From: Photobacterium sanguinicancri
GTDB taxonomy: Bacteria; Pseudomonadota; Gammaproteobacteria; Enterobacterales; Vibrionaceae
Reading direction: 5' to 3'
DNA length: 64,000 nt
Assembly (NCBI RefSeq): GCF_024346675.1
Contig: NZ_AP024851.1
Location: 310,001-374,000 of the forward strand
The notes under the pieces are model-generated. The model was not told the origin of the DNA, did no database searches, and saw only the letters and a program-made list of their open reading frames with translations. Within the stretch, counting starts at the first letter, position 1. The number at the start of each line of letters is the position of its first letter. Shown one piece after another: positions 19,476-29,684 of the stretch. The translations under genes and the position numbers were made by a program.

Positions 19476-19960
19476 TTGCATTTAATCGTTATATTGCGGC
19501 ATCTTATCTATTGGCGGTATCCCAGTTACCGCCTTTTTTGATCTGCTTCATTATTTTACAGTTATAACTGATTATTTAATTTAAATTTCCATTCTATTTG
19601 TAATAGATGCAATTACTTTAGTTGTTAGGATTATTAACTTTTAACGATGTGGTATGTTTTTATTTAACAAATAAACATGCATATATTAATCACGTTTTAA
19701 TTTATCAAATATGCATAGGTTTTATATGAGATCTTTATTTTGCATTTAGGTGTAACTGTTTGTTACTTGATTTCATGCCCATTTTTATAGGCTTTTAATT
19801 CTTAATGGGTATGTATTTTATTAAAGTATTACTAAATGTAATAATATGTGTTGAAATTATTTTTATATTAAACGTATAATTGACGCCTTAAAAAACACCA
19901 GTCAAAACCATTACAAGTGCCGTGTTCTTCACTCGGTAGCGATAAAGGCCGTCTTAAATT
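19476..19960. other. Very AT-rich upstream region of the large lipoprotein gene
   Basis: This is about 485 bp of strongly AT-rich DNA with runs such as TTTAATTTAAATT and no ORF. A region like this commonly binds H-NS-type silencers upstream of surface-protein genes; that role here is inference only. Confidence 0.45.
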
Positions 19961-22900
19961 ATGAAAAAAATATATTTAGCACTGTGTATAAGTGCTTCGC
20001 TCGTCTTAACTGGGTGTGGTGGCGGTGAGTCGTCATCAGAAAATAGTTCAAGCGTGCAAGCACCAGCAAAGAAGAAAGCGGCGCGAGATCCATTAATGGC
20101 TCAAGACGTCAATATGACATATTACGATAATGGCCAGTATCAACCTATTGTTAACAACACTTTTGGTGACTTATCGTATCGTTTGGCTGATGGAGAGCCA
20201 AGCGATGTTGTTATGATCAATAAACAAACGGGTGTGATTTCCTTCCTAAATCCAGGCGACGTAACCATAGTTGTTGAAGATACTAGCTCGGTTTATCAAA
20301 CATCGACAGATACGTTTACTGTTCATATTGAGCAAGCGACTAACTCTGACCTACATGCGAATTATCAAACGCTTTCGACTCTATCGAATAAAAAGACGCG
20401 ATTACATGTTGATGGACAGCGTGGACCGTTGACTTATAGTGTGGCGCCAGAGAGCCAACACTTGCTGACTATTGATAGCGTGACGGGAGAGATGGAGCCG
20501 CTAGGTGATGAAGGTTACGCGGAAGTCATTATTTATGATGAGGGGAACCGTCGTTACTTACCTACATCAACACGGGTGAACATCAGTATTAAGGCTGTAA
20601 AACCGGGTGAGCTTAAATTTGCTAATATTGAGACCCTCTTCACTAAAAAGCTGGTGATTCAACCACAAAAAATTAGCGATAGTAATGAAGGCACATTGCA
20701 TTATGCATTGGCATCGCAAGATAAGAACTCTAAAGTTTTAACCATTAACCCGACAACAGGGGTGATGGATGTCTTGAAAGATGGCACGGTGACTATTCAT
20801 GTAACACAGACATTTGGTAAAGGTTATGACACCAAAGCTCGAAATCATTACTTTATTGTTGAAATTCAGCAAGGTACACGACCTGAATTAGAAATAAGTG
20901 ATGCAAGTTTCGTCTACGAAGAAAATAAGGTGTTACCTGTAATCACTAAAAATGCGATGGCAGAACCCCAATACAGTGTAAGTGGTTATGGTGTATTGGT
21001 AATTGATAATAATACGGGTAAACCAAAAATTATTGGTGTTGGTACGGCTGAATTAAAAGCAATTGATTATAAAGATAATCGCTTTAAGAGATCTGAAACG
21101 ACTTTTCAGTACACTATTACTCCTGGTCTGCATCCTGGCTTAACACAGGATAAGCTCGAATATGTGTTTAGCGAAAATGATATTGCAGCAACGAAAACAG
21201 TGAAGCTTGCTGGTCAGCAAGGCCGTTTATCCATTACAACATCGAATGCTAATGTTGTCGCAGTAAAAGACCAAGCTATAGTGTTACAGCATGCAGGTCA
21301 TGCCGTTCTCAGTATTACTGATGATGGCGGTAATCTATATCACTCGGCATCGAAAGAGGTGTCAGTGACTGTATTACCAGCACCACATCCTCACATGACA
21401 GTGAAAAATATCAATAAAGTTTTTACTGAGAATATGTGTATTTCAGTTGATGAGCTTAAAGTTGAGAATGCTAAGGGGTCACTTTCAATTAAGTCTGAGG
21501 GTAGTGATTCCGTTGTAAAATATGAAGAAAAAGAAGCATGTTTTAAGGTGTTTAAAGCTGGTAATGCTAACTTTACAGTAACAAGTTCTGGTAATGGTGA
21601 CTATAAAGAATCAGAGCCTGTAAGTTTCTCGGTTGCAATTTCACCGGCTAACTCAAGCATTTCGGTTCCTAAATCAGTATCTGAGGTATATCGTCCTGGT
21701 GATGCAACAATCACAGCTCCTAACGTTATAGGTAGAAAAGGAACGCTGACTTATGCCATTGCGCCTGGTGCCACTCAAGGTGTCGTGAATATTAACTCTT
21801 CTTCTGGTGAGATGACTATCTTGAAGGCGGGCTCTACCACTATCCAAGTAACAGACTCGGAATCTGGTAGTTACAAGTCAGCGACAACAAACTTTTCTGT
21901 GCGCATCGTTAAGGCTGAGAACTTAGCGCGTGTTGTTTATCCTGTCACTAGTTATGAAAAAAGCGGAGTAATTACGCCTGAAGTTAACGATGCTCCAGCT
22001 GGTGTAAATTATAAAGTAGTCAATGGTGACAAAGTCGTGACATTAGCTGATGGTGCTAATGGAAAGCTTAACGTTCGTGCTTCAGGTAATTATGAAGTGC
22101 GAGTAACTGCTGAGGGTAATGATAACTATCAGAGCAAAACATGGACTGTTAGTGGAAAAGTATCTAAAGCGCTTCATCCAGGGATTCCATCTCAGATAGA
22201 TTATATCTATTATCAACCTGAGATGGAGGTAAATCTTAATTTACCAGCTGCTTTGGGTAAGCGATCTTATGATTTAGACGTTACACCAGGTTCATATCGA
22301 GAGAAGTATCTCAAGATTGAGAATCCAAATGTAGCAACAGTAAGAGTAATGGATTATTCGCCAATCGTTGATACGAAACCACTTATTGTTAGTATTACAG
22401 AGGAAGAGAGTGTTAACCACGCTGCGTTAACCTTACCAAATCAGTCGGGTAAACGCGTACTTGTATTACCACCGCAACCTAAAACAGCGGATCGTGATAT
22501 TGAGTTGCCGCCAACATTTTCTATAATTGATAGTAACTTAAACAACAATATTGATTTTAAATATTTAAAAGAAACTCAAGTGAGATTTGCAGGAGCTATT
22601 CAACTGCCTTCAGTTGATCCTCAGAGCCAATCAATTCGATTAGTTGTTATGATGAAGCCTGTTACGTTGTCGCAAAAAGAGGCTGCTCAACAAGGTAAAC
22701 AAGCTTCTGTCATCATAGAGGTGAAACGCTATGAGGGGTGTGCTCCAAGTGTAAATATTCAAAATTTACATAACCTTAAACCTGTTAGTATGATTGATGG
22801 TAATGTTTGTACTGAAAATGTAGCAACGAACCGTTATTTAACGTATACAGTGATTGATACAGAGAAGCTTGCTAAATTTGATGAAGACGAATGGGAAACC

Positions 22901-23050
22901 GTGACACCATTTGTGAGCTATTACTATAGTCAGCGACCATTTATTCCAAATTATACTGGTGGGTTTTATGAGCCTGAGAATAGTGATGTTATCCGAAAGA
23001 CAATTAACGTAGCATCTTGGGATCGTATGACACTGAAAATAACTAAGTAA
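19961..23050 (+). CDS. Large repeat lipoprotein with Ig/cadherin-like modules
   Basis: This 1029-residue protein begins with a lipoprotein signal: lipobox LTGC with Cys19, then Gly/Ser-rich residues. From about 45 to 780 it is built of roughly eight modules of 85-95 residues. Each has a YSVAP- or YAIAP-like strand, then TIDSVTGEM- or TINPTTGVM-like turns, then G-x-VTIxVTD. That pattern resembles bacterial Ig-like or cadherin-like folds. The last 230 residues are different, with two Cys near 925 and 945. It should be anchored in the outer membrane or at the surface; adhesion or matrix binding is a guess from architecture. Confidence 0.8.
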   Translation: MKKIYLALCISASLVLTGCGGGESSSENSSSVQAPAKKKAARDPLMAQDVNMTYYDNGQYQPIVNNTFGDLSYRLADGEPSDVVMINKQTGVISFLNPGDVTIVVEDTSSVYQTSTDTFTVHIEQATNSDLHANYQTLSTLSNKKTRLHVDGQRGPLTYSVAPESQHLLTIDSVTGEMEPLGDEGYAEVIIYDEGNRRYLPTSTRVNISIKAVKPGELKFANIETLFTKKLVIQPQKISDSNEGTLHYALASQDKNSKVLTINPTTGVMDVLKDGTVTIHVTQTFGKGYDTKARNHYFIVEIQQGTRPELEISDASFVYEENKVLPVITKNAMAEPQYSVSGYGVLVIDNNTGKPKIIGVGTAELKAIDYKDNRFKRSETTFQYTITPGLHPGLTQDKLEYVFSENDIAATKTVKLAGQQGRLSITTSNANVVAVKDQAIVLQHAGHAVLSITDDGGNLYHSASKEVSVTVLPAPHPHMTVKNINKVFTENMCISVDELKVENAKGSLSIKSEGSDSVVKYEEKEACFKVFKAGNANFTVTSSGNGDYKESEPVSFSVAISPANSSISVPKSVSEVYRPGDATITAPNVIGRKGTLTYAIAPGATQGVVNINSSSGEMTILKAGSTTIQVTDSESGSYKSATTNFSVRIVKAENLARVVYPVTSYEKSGVITPEVNDAPAGVNYKVVNGDKVVTLADGANGKLNVRASGNYEVRVTAEGNDNYQSKTWTVSGKVSKALHPGIPSQIDYIYYQPEMEVNLNLPAALGKRSYDLDVTPGSYREKYLKIENPNVATVRVMDYSPIVDTKPLIVSITEEESVNHAALTLPNQSGKRVLVLPPQPKTADRDIELPPTFSIIDSNLNNNIDFKYLKETQVRFAGAIQLPSVDPQSQSIRLVVMMKPVTLSQKEAAQQGKQASVIIEVKRYEGCAPSVNIQNLHNLKPVSMIDGNVCTENVATNRYLTYTVIDTEKLAKFDEDEWETVTPFVSYYYSQRPFIPNYTGGFYEPENSDVIRKTINVASWDRMTLKITK

Positions 23051-23087
23051 TATGTAAGTATTTAGTTATCAGTACGATATGTATGAA

Positions 23088-23121
23088 TCCCGATAATACT
23101 TACTATTATCGGGGTTTTTTT
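23088..23121. terminator. Terminator overlapping the HMG-CoA lyase stop codon
   Basis: CCGATAATA pairs with TATTATCGG and is followed by seven T residues on the + strand, ending the lipoprotein gene. The 3' arm and the T tract also encode the last residues and stop codon of the convergent lyase gene. Confidence 0.9.
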
Positions 23122-24020
23122 GTTTGAGCCGAAAGTGCCAACGACACATTCGACTGCGGCGCTTTATTTATTTCTCTGCAAATATCCCACCCAGCTTTTG
23201 TCACCATCTCTAAATCCACACCTGTTTCTATGCCTAGCCCTTGGCACAAATATAAAACATCTTCTGTCGCTACATTGCCACTCGCGCCGGGTGCATAAGG
23301 GCAGCCGCCTAATCCTGCGACACTGGAATCAACAGTACTAATTCCCATAGTAAGTGCTTGATGCACATTAACTAATGCTTGTCCCCATGTGTTATGAAAG
23401 TGCACTGCGACTTGATGGCGAGGGATAACATTCAGCACCGCGTCCAGCATGCGTCCTATTCTGATAGGTGTACCGGTTCCAATCGTGTCGCCGAGTGAAA
23501 TTTCATAGCAGCCTAAATCAAAAAGCTTTTTGGCAATGTGAGCAACTTGCTGTGGTGAGGTTGCGCCATCATAAGGGCAATCGATCACACATGAGAGATA
23601 GCCGCGTACTTTAATACCATCTAGTTTTGCTTGCTCCATTACAGGGATAAAACGCTCTAAGCTTTCTGAAATAGAGCAATGGATATTGGATTGGCAAAAA
23701 CCTTCTGATGCAGAGGTGAAAATAGACACTTGCTCTGCATTAACAGCCATTGCGTCGTTATAGCCTTGAATATTGGGTGTGAGAGCCGAGTAGGTGACCC
23801 CTGTTTTACGTTCGATATGTTGGAAAACGCGTGCGGAGTCTGCCATCTGAGGAACACGCTTGGGTGAAACAAATGCCCCTGCTTCAATATGGGTTAACCC
23901 TGACTGTGACAGTGCATTAATAAGCGAAATTTTAGCTTGGGTGCCGACAAGTGGCTCATTTTGTAAGCCATCTCGAGCACCCATTTCAGCAATATACACG
24001 CGACTAGGGTAATCACTCAT
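23106..24020 (-). CDS. liuE: Hydroxymethylglutaryl-CoA lyase
   Basis: The enzyme splits HMG-CoA to acetoacetate and acetyl-CoA, the last step of leucine degradation. The ATG at 24020 gives 304 residues, the usual length, with GAGG nine bases upstream; the longer frame to 24131 only runs into the hydratase gene. Signatures are EMGARDGLQNE at the N-terminus, the metal-binding HFHN and the active-site cysteine loop GLGGCPYAPGASGN. Its start overlaps the hydratase stop by eight bases, so translation is probably coupled. Its last codons form part of a terminator hairpin. Confidence 0.95.
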   Translation of the reverse strand: MSDYPSRVYIAEMGARDGLQNEPLVGTQAKISLINALSQSGLTHIEAGAFVSPKRVPQMADSARVFQHIERKTGVTYSALTPNIQGYNDAMAVNAEQVSIFTSASEGFCQSNIHCSISESLERFIPVMEQAKLDGIKVRGYLSCVIDCPYDGATSPQQVAHIAKKLFDLGCYEISLGDTIGTGTPIRIGRMLDAVLNVIPRHQVAVHFHNTWGQALVNVHQALTMGISTVDSSVAGLGGCPYAPGASGNVATEDVLYLCQGLGIETGVDLEMVTKAGWDICREINKAPQSNVSLALSAQTKKPR

Positions 24021-24867
24021 TGTGCTTATCCTCATTTTTTTGGCTTGGCTTTGGTTGCCAATTTGGTGGGCGTTTCTCGAAAAATGCACTGATGCCTTCT
24101 TGGCCTTCAGGTGAGACTCGCAGGGTCGCAATCATTTCGCTGGTGGTTTGACGAAGGTGTTCATCTATATGTTCGGCGTCACAGGCTTGGCACAGGGACT
24201 TAGCTGCACTAAGGGCTATCGGTGCGTTGGCAAGAATGTGTTGGAGCCACTCGTCGCGTGCTTGATCAATATTGGTTGTCGAAATATGGATTAATCCTAG
24301 GTTAAGTGCGACTTGGCTTTCTATTATTTCAGCGGTAAGCATATAGCGACGAGCTTGGCGTATGCCTATCGCACGGGTGACATAAGGGCCAATAGTGGCG
24401 GGGATCAAGCCAAGCTTCACTTCACTCAAGCAAAATTGACTATCAGGGCTGGCTATCGCCATATCACAGCAACAAATAAGCCCTAATGCGCCGCCAAAGG
24501 CACAACCTTGTACTAAACACAGTGTAGGGTGAGGGAAGGTATCTAATCGATGCATGAGCTGGGCGAGTCTTTCGGCATCCTCCTGATTTTCTTCTGGTGT
24601 TTTATCTGTCATAGATCGCATCCATTGCAAATCAGCCCCTGCCGAAAAGTGTTTACCATTGGCTTGAAGCACTAAAGCGCGAATATTGGGGTTGTTATTG
24701 AGTATGGTGAGCTGCTCAATCAATTCAGCAATGATATTGCTATCAAATGCATTGTGTTTCTCTGCCCGATTAAGCGCCAGATAGGCAACCCCGTTCTTTT
24801 CTATATTTAACACTATTGATTGCGGCTGTAACTGTAACTGGTTTGATGATGTGTGATTGATGTTCAT
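24013..24867 (-). CDS. liuC: Methylglutaconyl-CoA hydratase (crotonase family)
   Basis: This 284-residue enoyl-CoA hydratase-type enzyme likely converts 3-methylglutaconyl-CoA to HMG-CoA in leucine degradation. The oxyanion-hole motifs are visible: NGKHFSAGADLQWM near residue 70 and VQGCAFGGALGL near 115. A Glu in SEVKLGLIPATIGP (about residue 148) is in the catalytic position. It starts 12 bp after liuB, with a GGGGG-containing ribosome binding site, and overlaps the lyase. The specific substrate is inferred from operon position. The usual next gene, liuD, is absent. Confidence 0.9.
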   Translation of the reverse strand: MNINHTSSNQLQLQPQSIVLNIEKNGVAYLALNRAEKHNAFDSNIIAELIEQLTILNNNPNIRALVLQANGKHFSAGADLQWMRSMTDKTPEENQEDAERLAQLMHRLDTFPHPTLCLVQGCAFGGALGLICCCDMAIASPDSQFCLSEVKLGLIPATIGPYVTRAIGIRQARRYMLTAEIIESQVALNLGLIHISTTNIDQARDEWLQHILANAPIALSAAKSLCQACDAEHIDEHLRQTTSEMIATLRVSPEGQEGISAFFEKRPPNWQPKPSQKNEDKHNE

Positions 24868-24879
24868 GTCGCCCCCTTA

Positions 24880-26490
24880 TTACATGCGGAAAATACCAAA
24901 TTGACTATCAGGAATAGGGGCGTTAGCCACTGCATTTAGGGCTTGTTTGAGTACATTGCGCGTTTGCTTTGGATCTATGATGCCGTCATCCCATAATCGT
25001 GCACTGGCATAATAAGGGTGACTTTCTTGTTCGTATTGCTCAAGAATAGGTTGTTTAAATGCGGCTTCTTGCTCATCGCTCCATGTTTCGCCTTTTCGCT
25101 GTTTTATATCGCGTGCCACTTGTGCCAATACGCCAGCAGCTTGTTCACCGCCCATGACCGAAATTCGGGCGTTAGGCCACATCCACATCATAGTGGGGTT
25201 ATAAGCGCGACCACACATACCGTAGTTTCCTGCGCCGTAAGACCCACCAACAATCACGGTGAATTTAGGCACATCAGCGCAAGCAACGGCCATCACCATT
25301 TTGGCGCCATCTTTGGCGATCCCTTTTGCTTCGGCGCGGCTACCTACCATAAAGCCTGTGATGTTTTGTAGAAAAACGAGGGGTATTTTGCGCTTGGTGC
25401 AGAGTTCGATAAAGTGAGTGCCTTTTTGAGCCGATTCCGAAAAAAGGATGCCATTGTTGGCGACGATACCAATAGGGTGACCATGAAGGGTCGCAAATCC
25501 ACAAATAAGAGTATTGCCATATAGCGCTTTAAATTCATCAAACTCAGATCCATCAACCACTCGCGCAATAACTTCCCGAATATCAAAAGGTTTGCGTAGA
25601 TCAGTGTTGGTGATGCCATAGAGCTGATCCATATCGTATTTGGGTAGGGTAACTGCACCAGCAGAACCTATCGTTATCGCGGGCTTAGAATTGCTAGTGC
25701 GAATGGCTTGGCGTGCTAAGCGTAAGGCATCGTGTTCATCATTCGCATAGTAATCAGCAACGCCTGACTTCATGCAGTGAACCTCTGCGCCACCAAGGGC
25801 TTCTGCTGTGGTGATCTCACCTGTTGCTGCTTTGACTAGCGGTGGGCCAGCGAGAAATATGGTGCCTTGTTGTTTGACGATAATAGCGACATCTGCCATG
25901 GCAGGAATGTATGCTCCACCTGCGGTACATAGGCCATGGACAACCGCAACTTGTGGGATACCTTTAGCTGACATCCGCGCTTGGTTATAAAAAATTCGGC
26001 CAAAATGGTCACGATCAGGGAAGACTTCCGCTTGGTGGGGAAGGTTGGCGCCACCTGAATCGACCAGATAAATACAGGGTAGCTGGCAGCGTTCAGCTAT
26101 TTCTTGGGCGCGGAGGTGTTTTTTGACGGTCAGCGGGTAATAGGTGCCGCCTTTAACAGAAGGATCGTTGGCAATAACCATACAGGTAACACCTTCAACG
26201 GTGCCAATGCCCGCGACAACACCTGCGCAAGGGATAGACTCATCGTACACTCGCCATGCGGCAAATTGGCCAATTTCCAAAAACTCACTGTCTTGATCTA
26301 ATAACGTTTTTACCCGCTCTCTGACTGGTAGCTTTCCTTTGCTAATTTGCCGCTGCTGCGCTTTGTCGCCACCCCCTTTTTCTATATGGCGTAGGTTGGC
26401 GTTAAGGTTTTCCAGCATTACGGTCATTATTTTGTAGTTGGTGACATACAGAGGATCATCAGGATCGATTTTACTTTGGATTTGAGTCAT
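24880..26490 (-). CDS. liuB: Methylcrotonyl-CoA carboxylase, carboxyltransferase (beta) subunit
   Basis: This subunit transfers CO2 from carboxybiotin to 3-methylcrotonyl-CoA. The ATG at 26490, with AAGGA seven bases upstream, gives 536 residues, the standard length; the in-frame extension to 26532 runs into liuA. Carboxyltransferase N and C halves are intact, with the Gly-rich oxyanion regions [17 protein letters not shown] (near 195) and [15 protein letters not shown] (near 420). It requires a biotin-carboxylase/BCCP partner (liuD), which is not in this window. It is the second gene of the leftward liu operon. Confidence 0.94.
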   Translation of the reverse strand: MTQIQSKIDPDDPLYVTNYKIMTVMLENLNANLRHIEKGGGDKAQQRQISKGKLPVRERVKTLLDQDSEFLEIGQFAAWRVYDESIPCAGVVAGIGTVEGVTCMVIANDPSVKGGTYYPLTVKKHLRAQEIAERCQLPCIYLVDSGGANLPHQAEVFPDRDHFGRIFYNQARMSAKGIPQVAVVHGLCTAGGAYIPAMADVAIIVKQQGTIFLAGPPLVKAATGEITTAEALGGAEVHCMKSGVADYYANDEHDALRLARQAIRTSNSKPAITIGSAGAVTLPKYDMDQLYGITNTDLRKPFDIREVIARVVDGSEFDEFKALYGNTLICGFATLHGHPIGIVANNGILFSESAQKGTHFIELCTKRKIPLVFLQNITGFMVGSRAEAKGIAKDGAKMVMAVACADVPKFTVIVGGSYGAGNYGMCGRAYNPTMMWMWPNARISVMGGEQAAGVLAQVARDIKQRKGETWSDEQEAAFKQPILEQYEQESHPYYASARLWDDGIIDPKQTRNVLKQALNAVANAPIPDSQFGIFRM

Positions 26491-26500
26491 ATCGTTTTCC

Positions 26501-27670
26501 TTAGCGAGACTCATCAAATAATTCTCGGCCAATTAGCATACGACGTATTTCAGAGGTGCCTGCTCCAATTTCATACAGTTTTGCATCTCGCAATAAACGT
26601 CCCGCGGGAAACTCATTGATATAGCCATTCCCCCCTAGTAATTGAATCGCATCGAGAGCGATTTGGGTGGCGAGTTCTGCGCTATATAAAATAACGCCAG
26701 CGGCATCTTTACGGGTGGTTTCGCCACGATCACAGGCAGCGGCGACGGTGTAAACATAACTTCTGGCGGCATTCATTCTGGTATACATGTCGGCGACTTT
26801 GGCTTGTACTAACTGGAATTCGCCAATGGCGCGGCCAAATTGTTTGCGGTCGTGAACATAGGGAATGACTAAATCGAGGCAAGCACGCATGATGCCCAAT
26901 GGCCCTGCTGCTAGAACTACGCGCTCGTAATCTAAGCCGCTCATTAAAATATTGACGCCTTGGTTGATTTCACCCAACACATTGGCGGCAGGAACACGGC
27001 AATGATCAAACACTAGCTCACAAGTGTTTGAGCCGCGCATCCCGAGTTTATCGAGCTTCTGGGCGTGACTAAAACCCTCAAACTCCCGCTCAATAATAAA
27101 AGCAGTAATACCGTGTGCGCCTGCAGTGGGCTCTGTTTTGGCATACACCACTAATACATCAGCGTCTGGACCATTGGTGATCCACATTTTGCTGCCCGTG
27201 AGTATGAAATCGTCGCCTTGTTGCTCGGCTTTTAATTGCATGCTAACAACATCGGAACCGGCATTGGCTTCACTCATTGCCAGCGCACCAACATGTTCTC
27301 CACTGATCAATTTGGGCAGTAAGCGTGCACGCTGTTCATCGTTACCGTTGCGAAAAATTTGATTTACACAAAGGTTAGAGTGGGCACCATAACTTAGCCC
27401 AACAGAAGCGGATGCGCGGCTAATTTCTTCCATGGCAATAACGTGGGCAACGTAACCCATGTTCGCGCCACCATATTGCTCATCAACGGTGACGCCGAGT
27501 AGTCCCATTTCGCCGAATTTTATCCAAAGTTGATTGGGGAACTGATTGTCACGGTCAATATCGGCCGCCAGAGGTGCAATGGTATCAGAGGCAAATCCAG
27601 CGACATGTTCACGTAGCATGTCGTTGGTTTCACCAAGGCCAAAGTTGAGTGGAGTGAAAGCATCTATCAT
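26501..27670 (-). CDS. liuA: Isovaleryl-CoA dehydrogenase
   Basis: This FAD enzyme oxidises isovaleryl-CoA to 3-methylcrotonyl-CoA and passes electrons to ETF. The ATG at 27670 gives 389 residues, with GAGGGA just upstream; an earlier ATG at 27685 is possible. The catalytic base is Glu249 in LDYERVVLA, while the position used by most acyl-CoA dehydrogenases reads Gly in GAGTSEIRR. That relocated glutamate is the mark of isovaleryl-CoA dehydrogenases, which makes the assignment firm. It is the first enzyme of the liu operon, with the liuR gene 122 bp upstream. Confidence 0.96.
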   Translation of the reverse strand: MIDAFTPLNFGLGETNDMLREHVAGFASDTIAPLAADIDRDNQFPNQLWIKFGEMGLLGVTVDEQYGGANMGYVAHVIAMEEISRASASVGLSYGAHSNLCVNQIFRNGNDEQRARLLPKLISGEHVGALAMSEANAGSDVVSMQLKAEQQGDDFILTGSKMWITNGPDADVLVVYAKTEPTAGAHGITAFIIEREFEGFSHAQKLDKLGMRGSNTCELVFDHCRVPAANVLGEINQGVNILMSGLDYERVVLAAGPLGIMRACLDLVIPYVHDRKQFGRAIGEFQLVQAKVADMYTRMNAARSYVYTVAAACDRGETTRKDAAGVILYSAELATQIALDAIQLLGGNGYINEFPAGRLLRDAKLYEIGAGTSEIRRMLIGRELFDESR

Positions 27671-27792
27671 GGTGTTCCCTCTCATATTGTTACGGCTTTC
27701 GCAGTGGTGAGGAATGTCATTGAATATCGCTAACGCTTATCTATTACGGCTGTCTATTCGTGTTGCTTGTTCACTATTTAGGCTGTGCGGCT

Positions 27793-28158
27793 TTATTTTT
27801 TTATTGCTTGTAGGCAGCGTTGCCGAGCCGCTGTTAACTCGCTCATGACAATGTTGATGTCATTAAGCTGTTGCTGCAAAACAGCCTGTTTCTCATCAAT
27901 GATGAGTAACATTTGATTGAGTTGAGTGTCACTTTGGTCGGTATCGTATAGCTCAAATAATTCACGAATTTCTGCCAGCGAAAACCCCAGTCTTTTGCCG
28001 CGTAACACCAGCTTTAAGCGGATCTTGTCGCGTCGTTGGTAGATACGCGTTGTGCCATTACGCGTAGGGGCAAGTAACCCAACATCTTCATAAAAACGAA
28101 TACTACGCGTTGTAATATCGAACTCTTTCGCTAGTTCGCTGATCTTGAACGTTTCCAC
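27793..28158 (-). CDS. liuR: MerR-family regulator of branched-chain amino acid catabolism
   Basis: This 121-residue regulator has an N-terminal MerR helix-turn-helix (ISELAKEFDITTRSIRFYED) with the following wing, and a C-terminal coiled-coil dimerisation helix. The start is placed at GTG 28158 because AGGAG stands exactly seven bases upstream; the upstream ATG at 28179 has no such site. Its place between the liu and ivd operons and the palindromes upstream match LiuR of gammaproteobacteria, which represses these genes and senses a branched-chain CoA intermediate. The ligand here is inferred from the family. Confidence 0.92.
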   Translation of the reverse strand: METFKISELAKEFDITTRSIRFYEDVGLLAPTRNGTTRIYQRRDKIRLKLVLRGKRLGFSLAEIRELFELYDTDQSDTQLNQMLLIIDEKQAVLQQQLNDINIVMSELTAARQRCLQAIKK

Positions 28159-28303
28159 AGTAGCACTCCTATATTCCATCGATTAGAAGGCCACAGTCTA
28201 GAAGAGTTGTGCTTAGCGAAGTCCTATAAAAAAACAGTCTAAGCTGACCCGATGGGACTCTCTGTGTGGACCTGTGTGGATGCAAATGTTTGCAATTTGT
28301 TTC

Positions 28304-28319
28304 TTTACGTTAACGTAAA
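28304..28319. promoter_or_regulatory. Probable LiuR operator 1 (perfect palindrome)
   Basis: TTTACGTTAACGTAAA is a perfect 16-bp palindrome, 50 bp before the thiolase start and 146 bp before liuR. It agrees with the ACGT-containing palindromes described for LiuR in proteobacteria. Confidence 0.8.
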
Positions 28320-28332
28320 TGTTAGTGCTATG

Positions 28333-28349
28333 CTTACGTAAACGTCAAG
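28333..28349. promoter_or_regulatory. Probable LiuR operator 2
   Basis: CTTACGTAAACGTCAAG is an imperfect palindrome, 14 bp from operator 1 and 20 bp before the thiolase start. It shares the ACGTAAACGT core of the site at 45795. It lies close enough to the start to block or remodel the ivd promoter. Confidence 0.72.
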
Positions 28350-28368
28350 AAATCGAAAGGACGATGTC

Positions 28369-29682
28369 ATGACGAAACCTGTTTCTATCATCGCAGCTAA
28401 ACGCACGCCTATGGGGAGCTTTCAAGGGGCACTAAGTGCATTGTCTGCTCCTGAACTTGGGGGCTGGGCAATTGCCGCTGCACTAGAGCAAACCCTCACG
28501 AATAAGCCGTCAGTGAAGTTTATTGATGATGTTCCTGTCAATGGCATATCTAATGATCACCAAGGTGATGAACTCTCTGTTGATGAGTTGCCTGTTGGTG
28601 AAGTGCCTGTTGATGAAGTGCTGATGGGCTGCGTATTGACCGCTGGCTGTGGGCAAGCTCCTGCTCGTCAGGCGGCATTAAATGCAGGCATTTCTAACTC
28701 AGTACCCGCAACTACGATTAATAAAGTGTGTGGCTCTGGCATGAAAACCGTGATGCTGGCGTTTGATCAAATTCAATTAGGCAATAGCCACTGTATTGTC
28801 GCAGGGGGAATGGAAAGCATGACCAATGCGCCATACCTGCTACAACACGCACGTAAAGGCTTTAGGCTTGGTCATCAAACGAGTCTCGACCATCTTTTTT
28901 TCGATGGATTACAAGATGCGTTTGAAGGGCACTTGATGGGCGTTTATGGCCAGCAGACAGCGGATGATTATGGTTTTTCGCGTCAGCAAATGGATGAGTG
29001 GGCAATCCGCTCAGCCAAGCGCGCGCTCGCGGCTCAAGGCAATGGCATGTTCATGGATGAAATTGTTCCTATCGTCATGCCCGATGCACGTCAGCCTCAT
29101 ATCGTTGCGGACGATGAACATCCAAGTGAAATCAAACTCGACAAAATAGCGCAACTCAAGCCGGTGTTTGCCACGCAAGGCACACTAACGGCGGCTAATT
29201 CCAGCGCGATATCAGATGGTGCTGCCGCCTTGATCTTAATGGATGCAGAGACCGCGCATCAGCAGCACTACCATGAACTTGCCCGTATGCATGGCCATAC
29301 TAGCCATGCCCGATCGCCAAATGAATTTACAATTGCACCTGCTTTTGCTTGCCAGCAGTTATTGGAAAAGTTGGGGTGGTCGGCTGATCAAATTGATCGT
29401 TGGGAGATCAACGAAGCGTTTGCTGTGGTGACTCAAATTGCGATCGACAAGCTTAGGATCCGTGCCGATAAAGTGAATGTGAATGGTGGTGCTTGCGCGT
29501 TAGGGCATCCGATTGGTGCGAGCGGTGCACGTATTATTGTGTCGTTAGTTTATGCGTTAAAACAGCTTCAACAGACCTTAATTAACCAAGGTGAAAACCG
29601 TGCGGTTTATGGCATAGCTTCATTGTGTATTGGTGGTGGTGAAGCGACAGCTATTGCAATCGAGGTTCCAGCGAGGAAATAA
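28369..29682 (+). CDS. ivdA: Acetyl-CoA acyltransferase (thiolase), first gene of the ivd operon
   Basis: This thiolase probably cleaves 2-methylacetoacetyl-CoA to propionyl-CoA and acetyl-CoA in isoleucine degradation. Catalytic residues are present: Cys121 in NKVCGSGMK, His380 in [10 protein letters not shown] and Cys420 in LCIGGGEA. At 437 residues it is about 40 longer than usual, because of an acidic insertion at about residues 46-85 that ends in three five-residue repeats ([15 protein letters not shown]) encoded by a 15-bp tandem repeat. The insertion lies on the surface side before the first core strand, so the enzyme may still be active. Confidence 0.93.
   Translation: MTKPVSIIAAKRTPMGSFQGALSALSAPELGGWAIAAALEQTLTNKPSVKFIDDVPVNGISNDHQGDELSVDELPVGEVPVDEVLMGCVLTAGCGQAPARQAALNAGISNSVPATTINKVCGSGMKTVMLAFDQIQLGNSHCIVAGGMESMTNAPYLLQHARKGFRLGHQTSLDHLFFDGLQDAFEGHLMGVYGQQTADDYGFSRQQMDEWAIRSAKRALAAQGNGMFMDEIVPIVMPDARQPHIVADDEHPSEIKLDKIAQLKPVFATQGTLTAANSSAISDGAAALILMDAETAHQQHYHELARMHGHTSHARSPNEFTIAPAFACQQLLEKLGWSADQIDRWEINEAFAVVTQIAIDKLRIRADKVNVNGGACALGHPIGASGARIIVSLVYALKQLQQTLINQGENRAVYGIASLCIGGGEATAIAIEVPARK
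28579..28623 (+). repeat. 15-bp tandem repeat, three copies, inside the thiolase gene
   Basis: The in-frame copies are GTTGATGAGTTGCCT, GTTGGTGAAGTGCCT and GTTGATGAAGTGCTG. They add about ten residues to an unusual N-terminal insertion and could vary in number by slippage. Confidence 0.85.
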
Positions 29683-29684
29683 CT

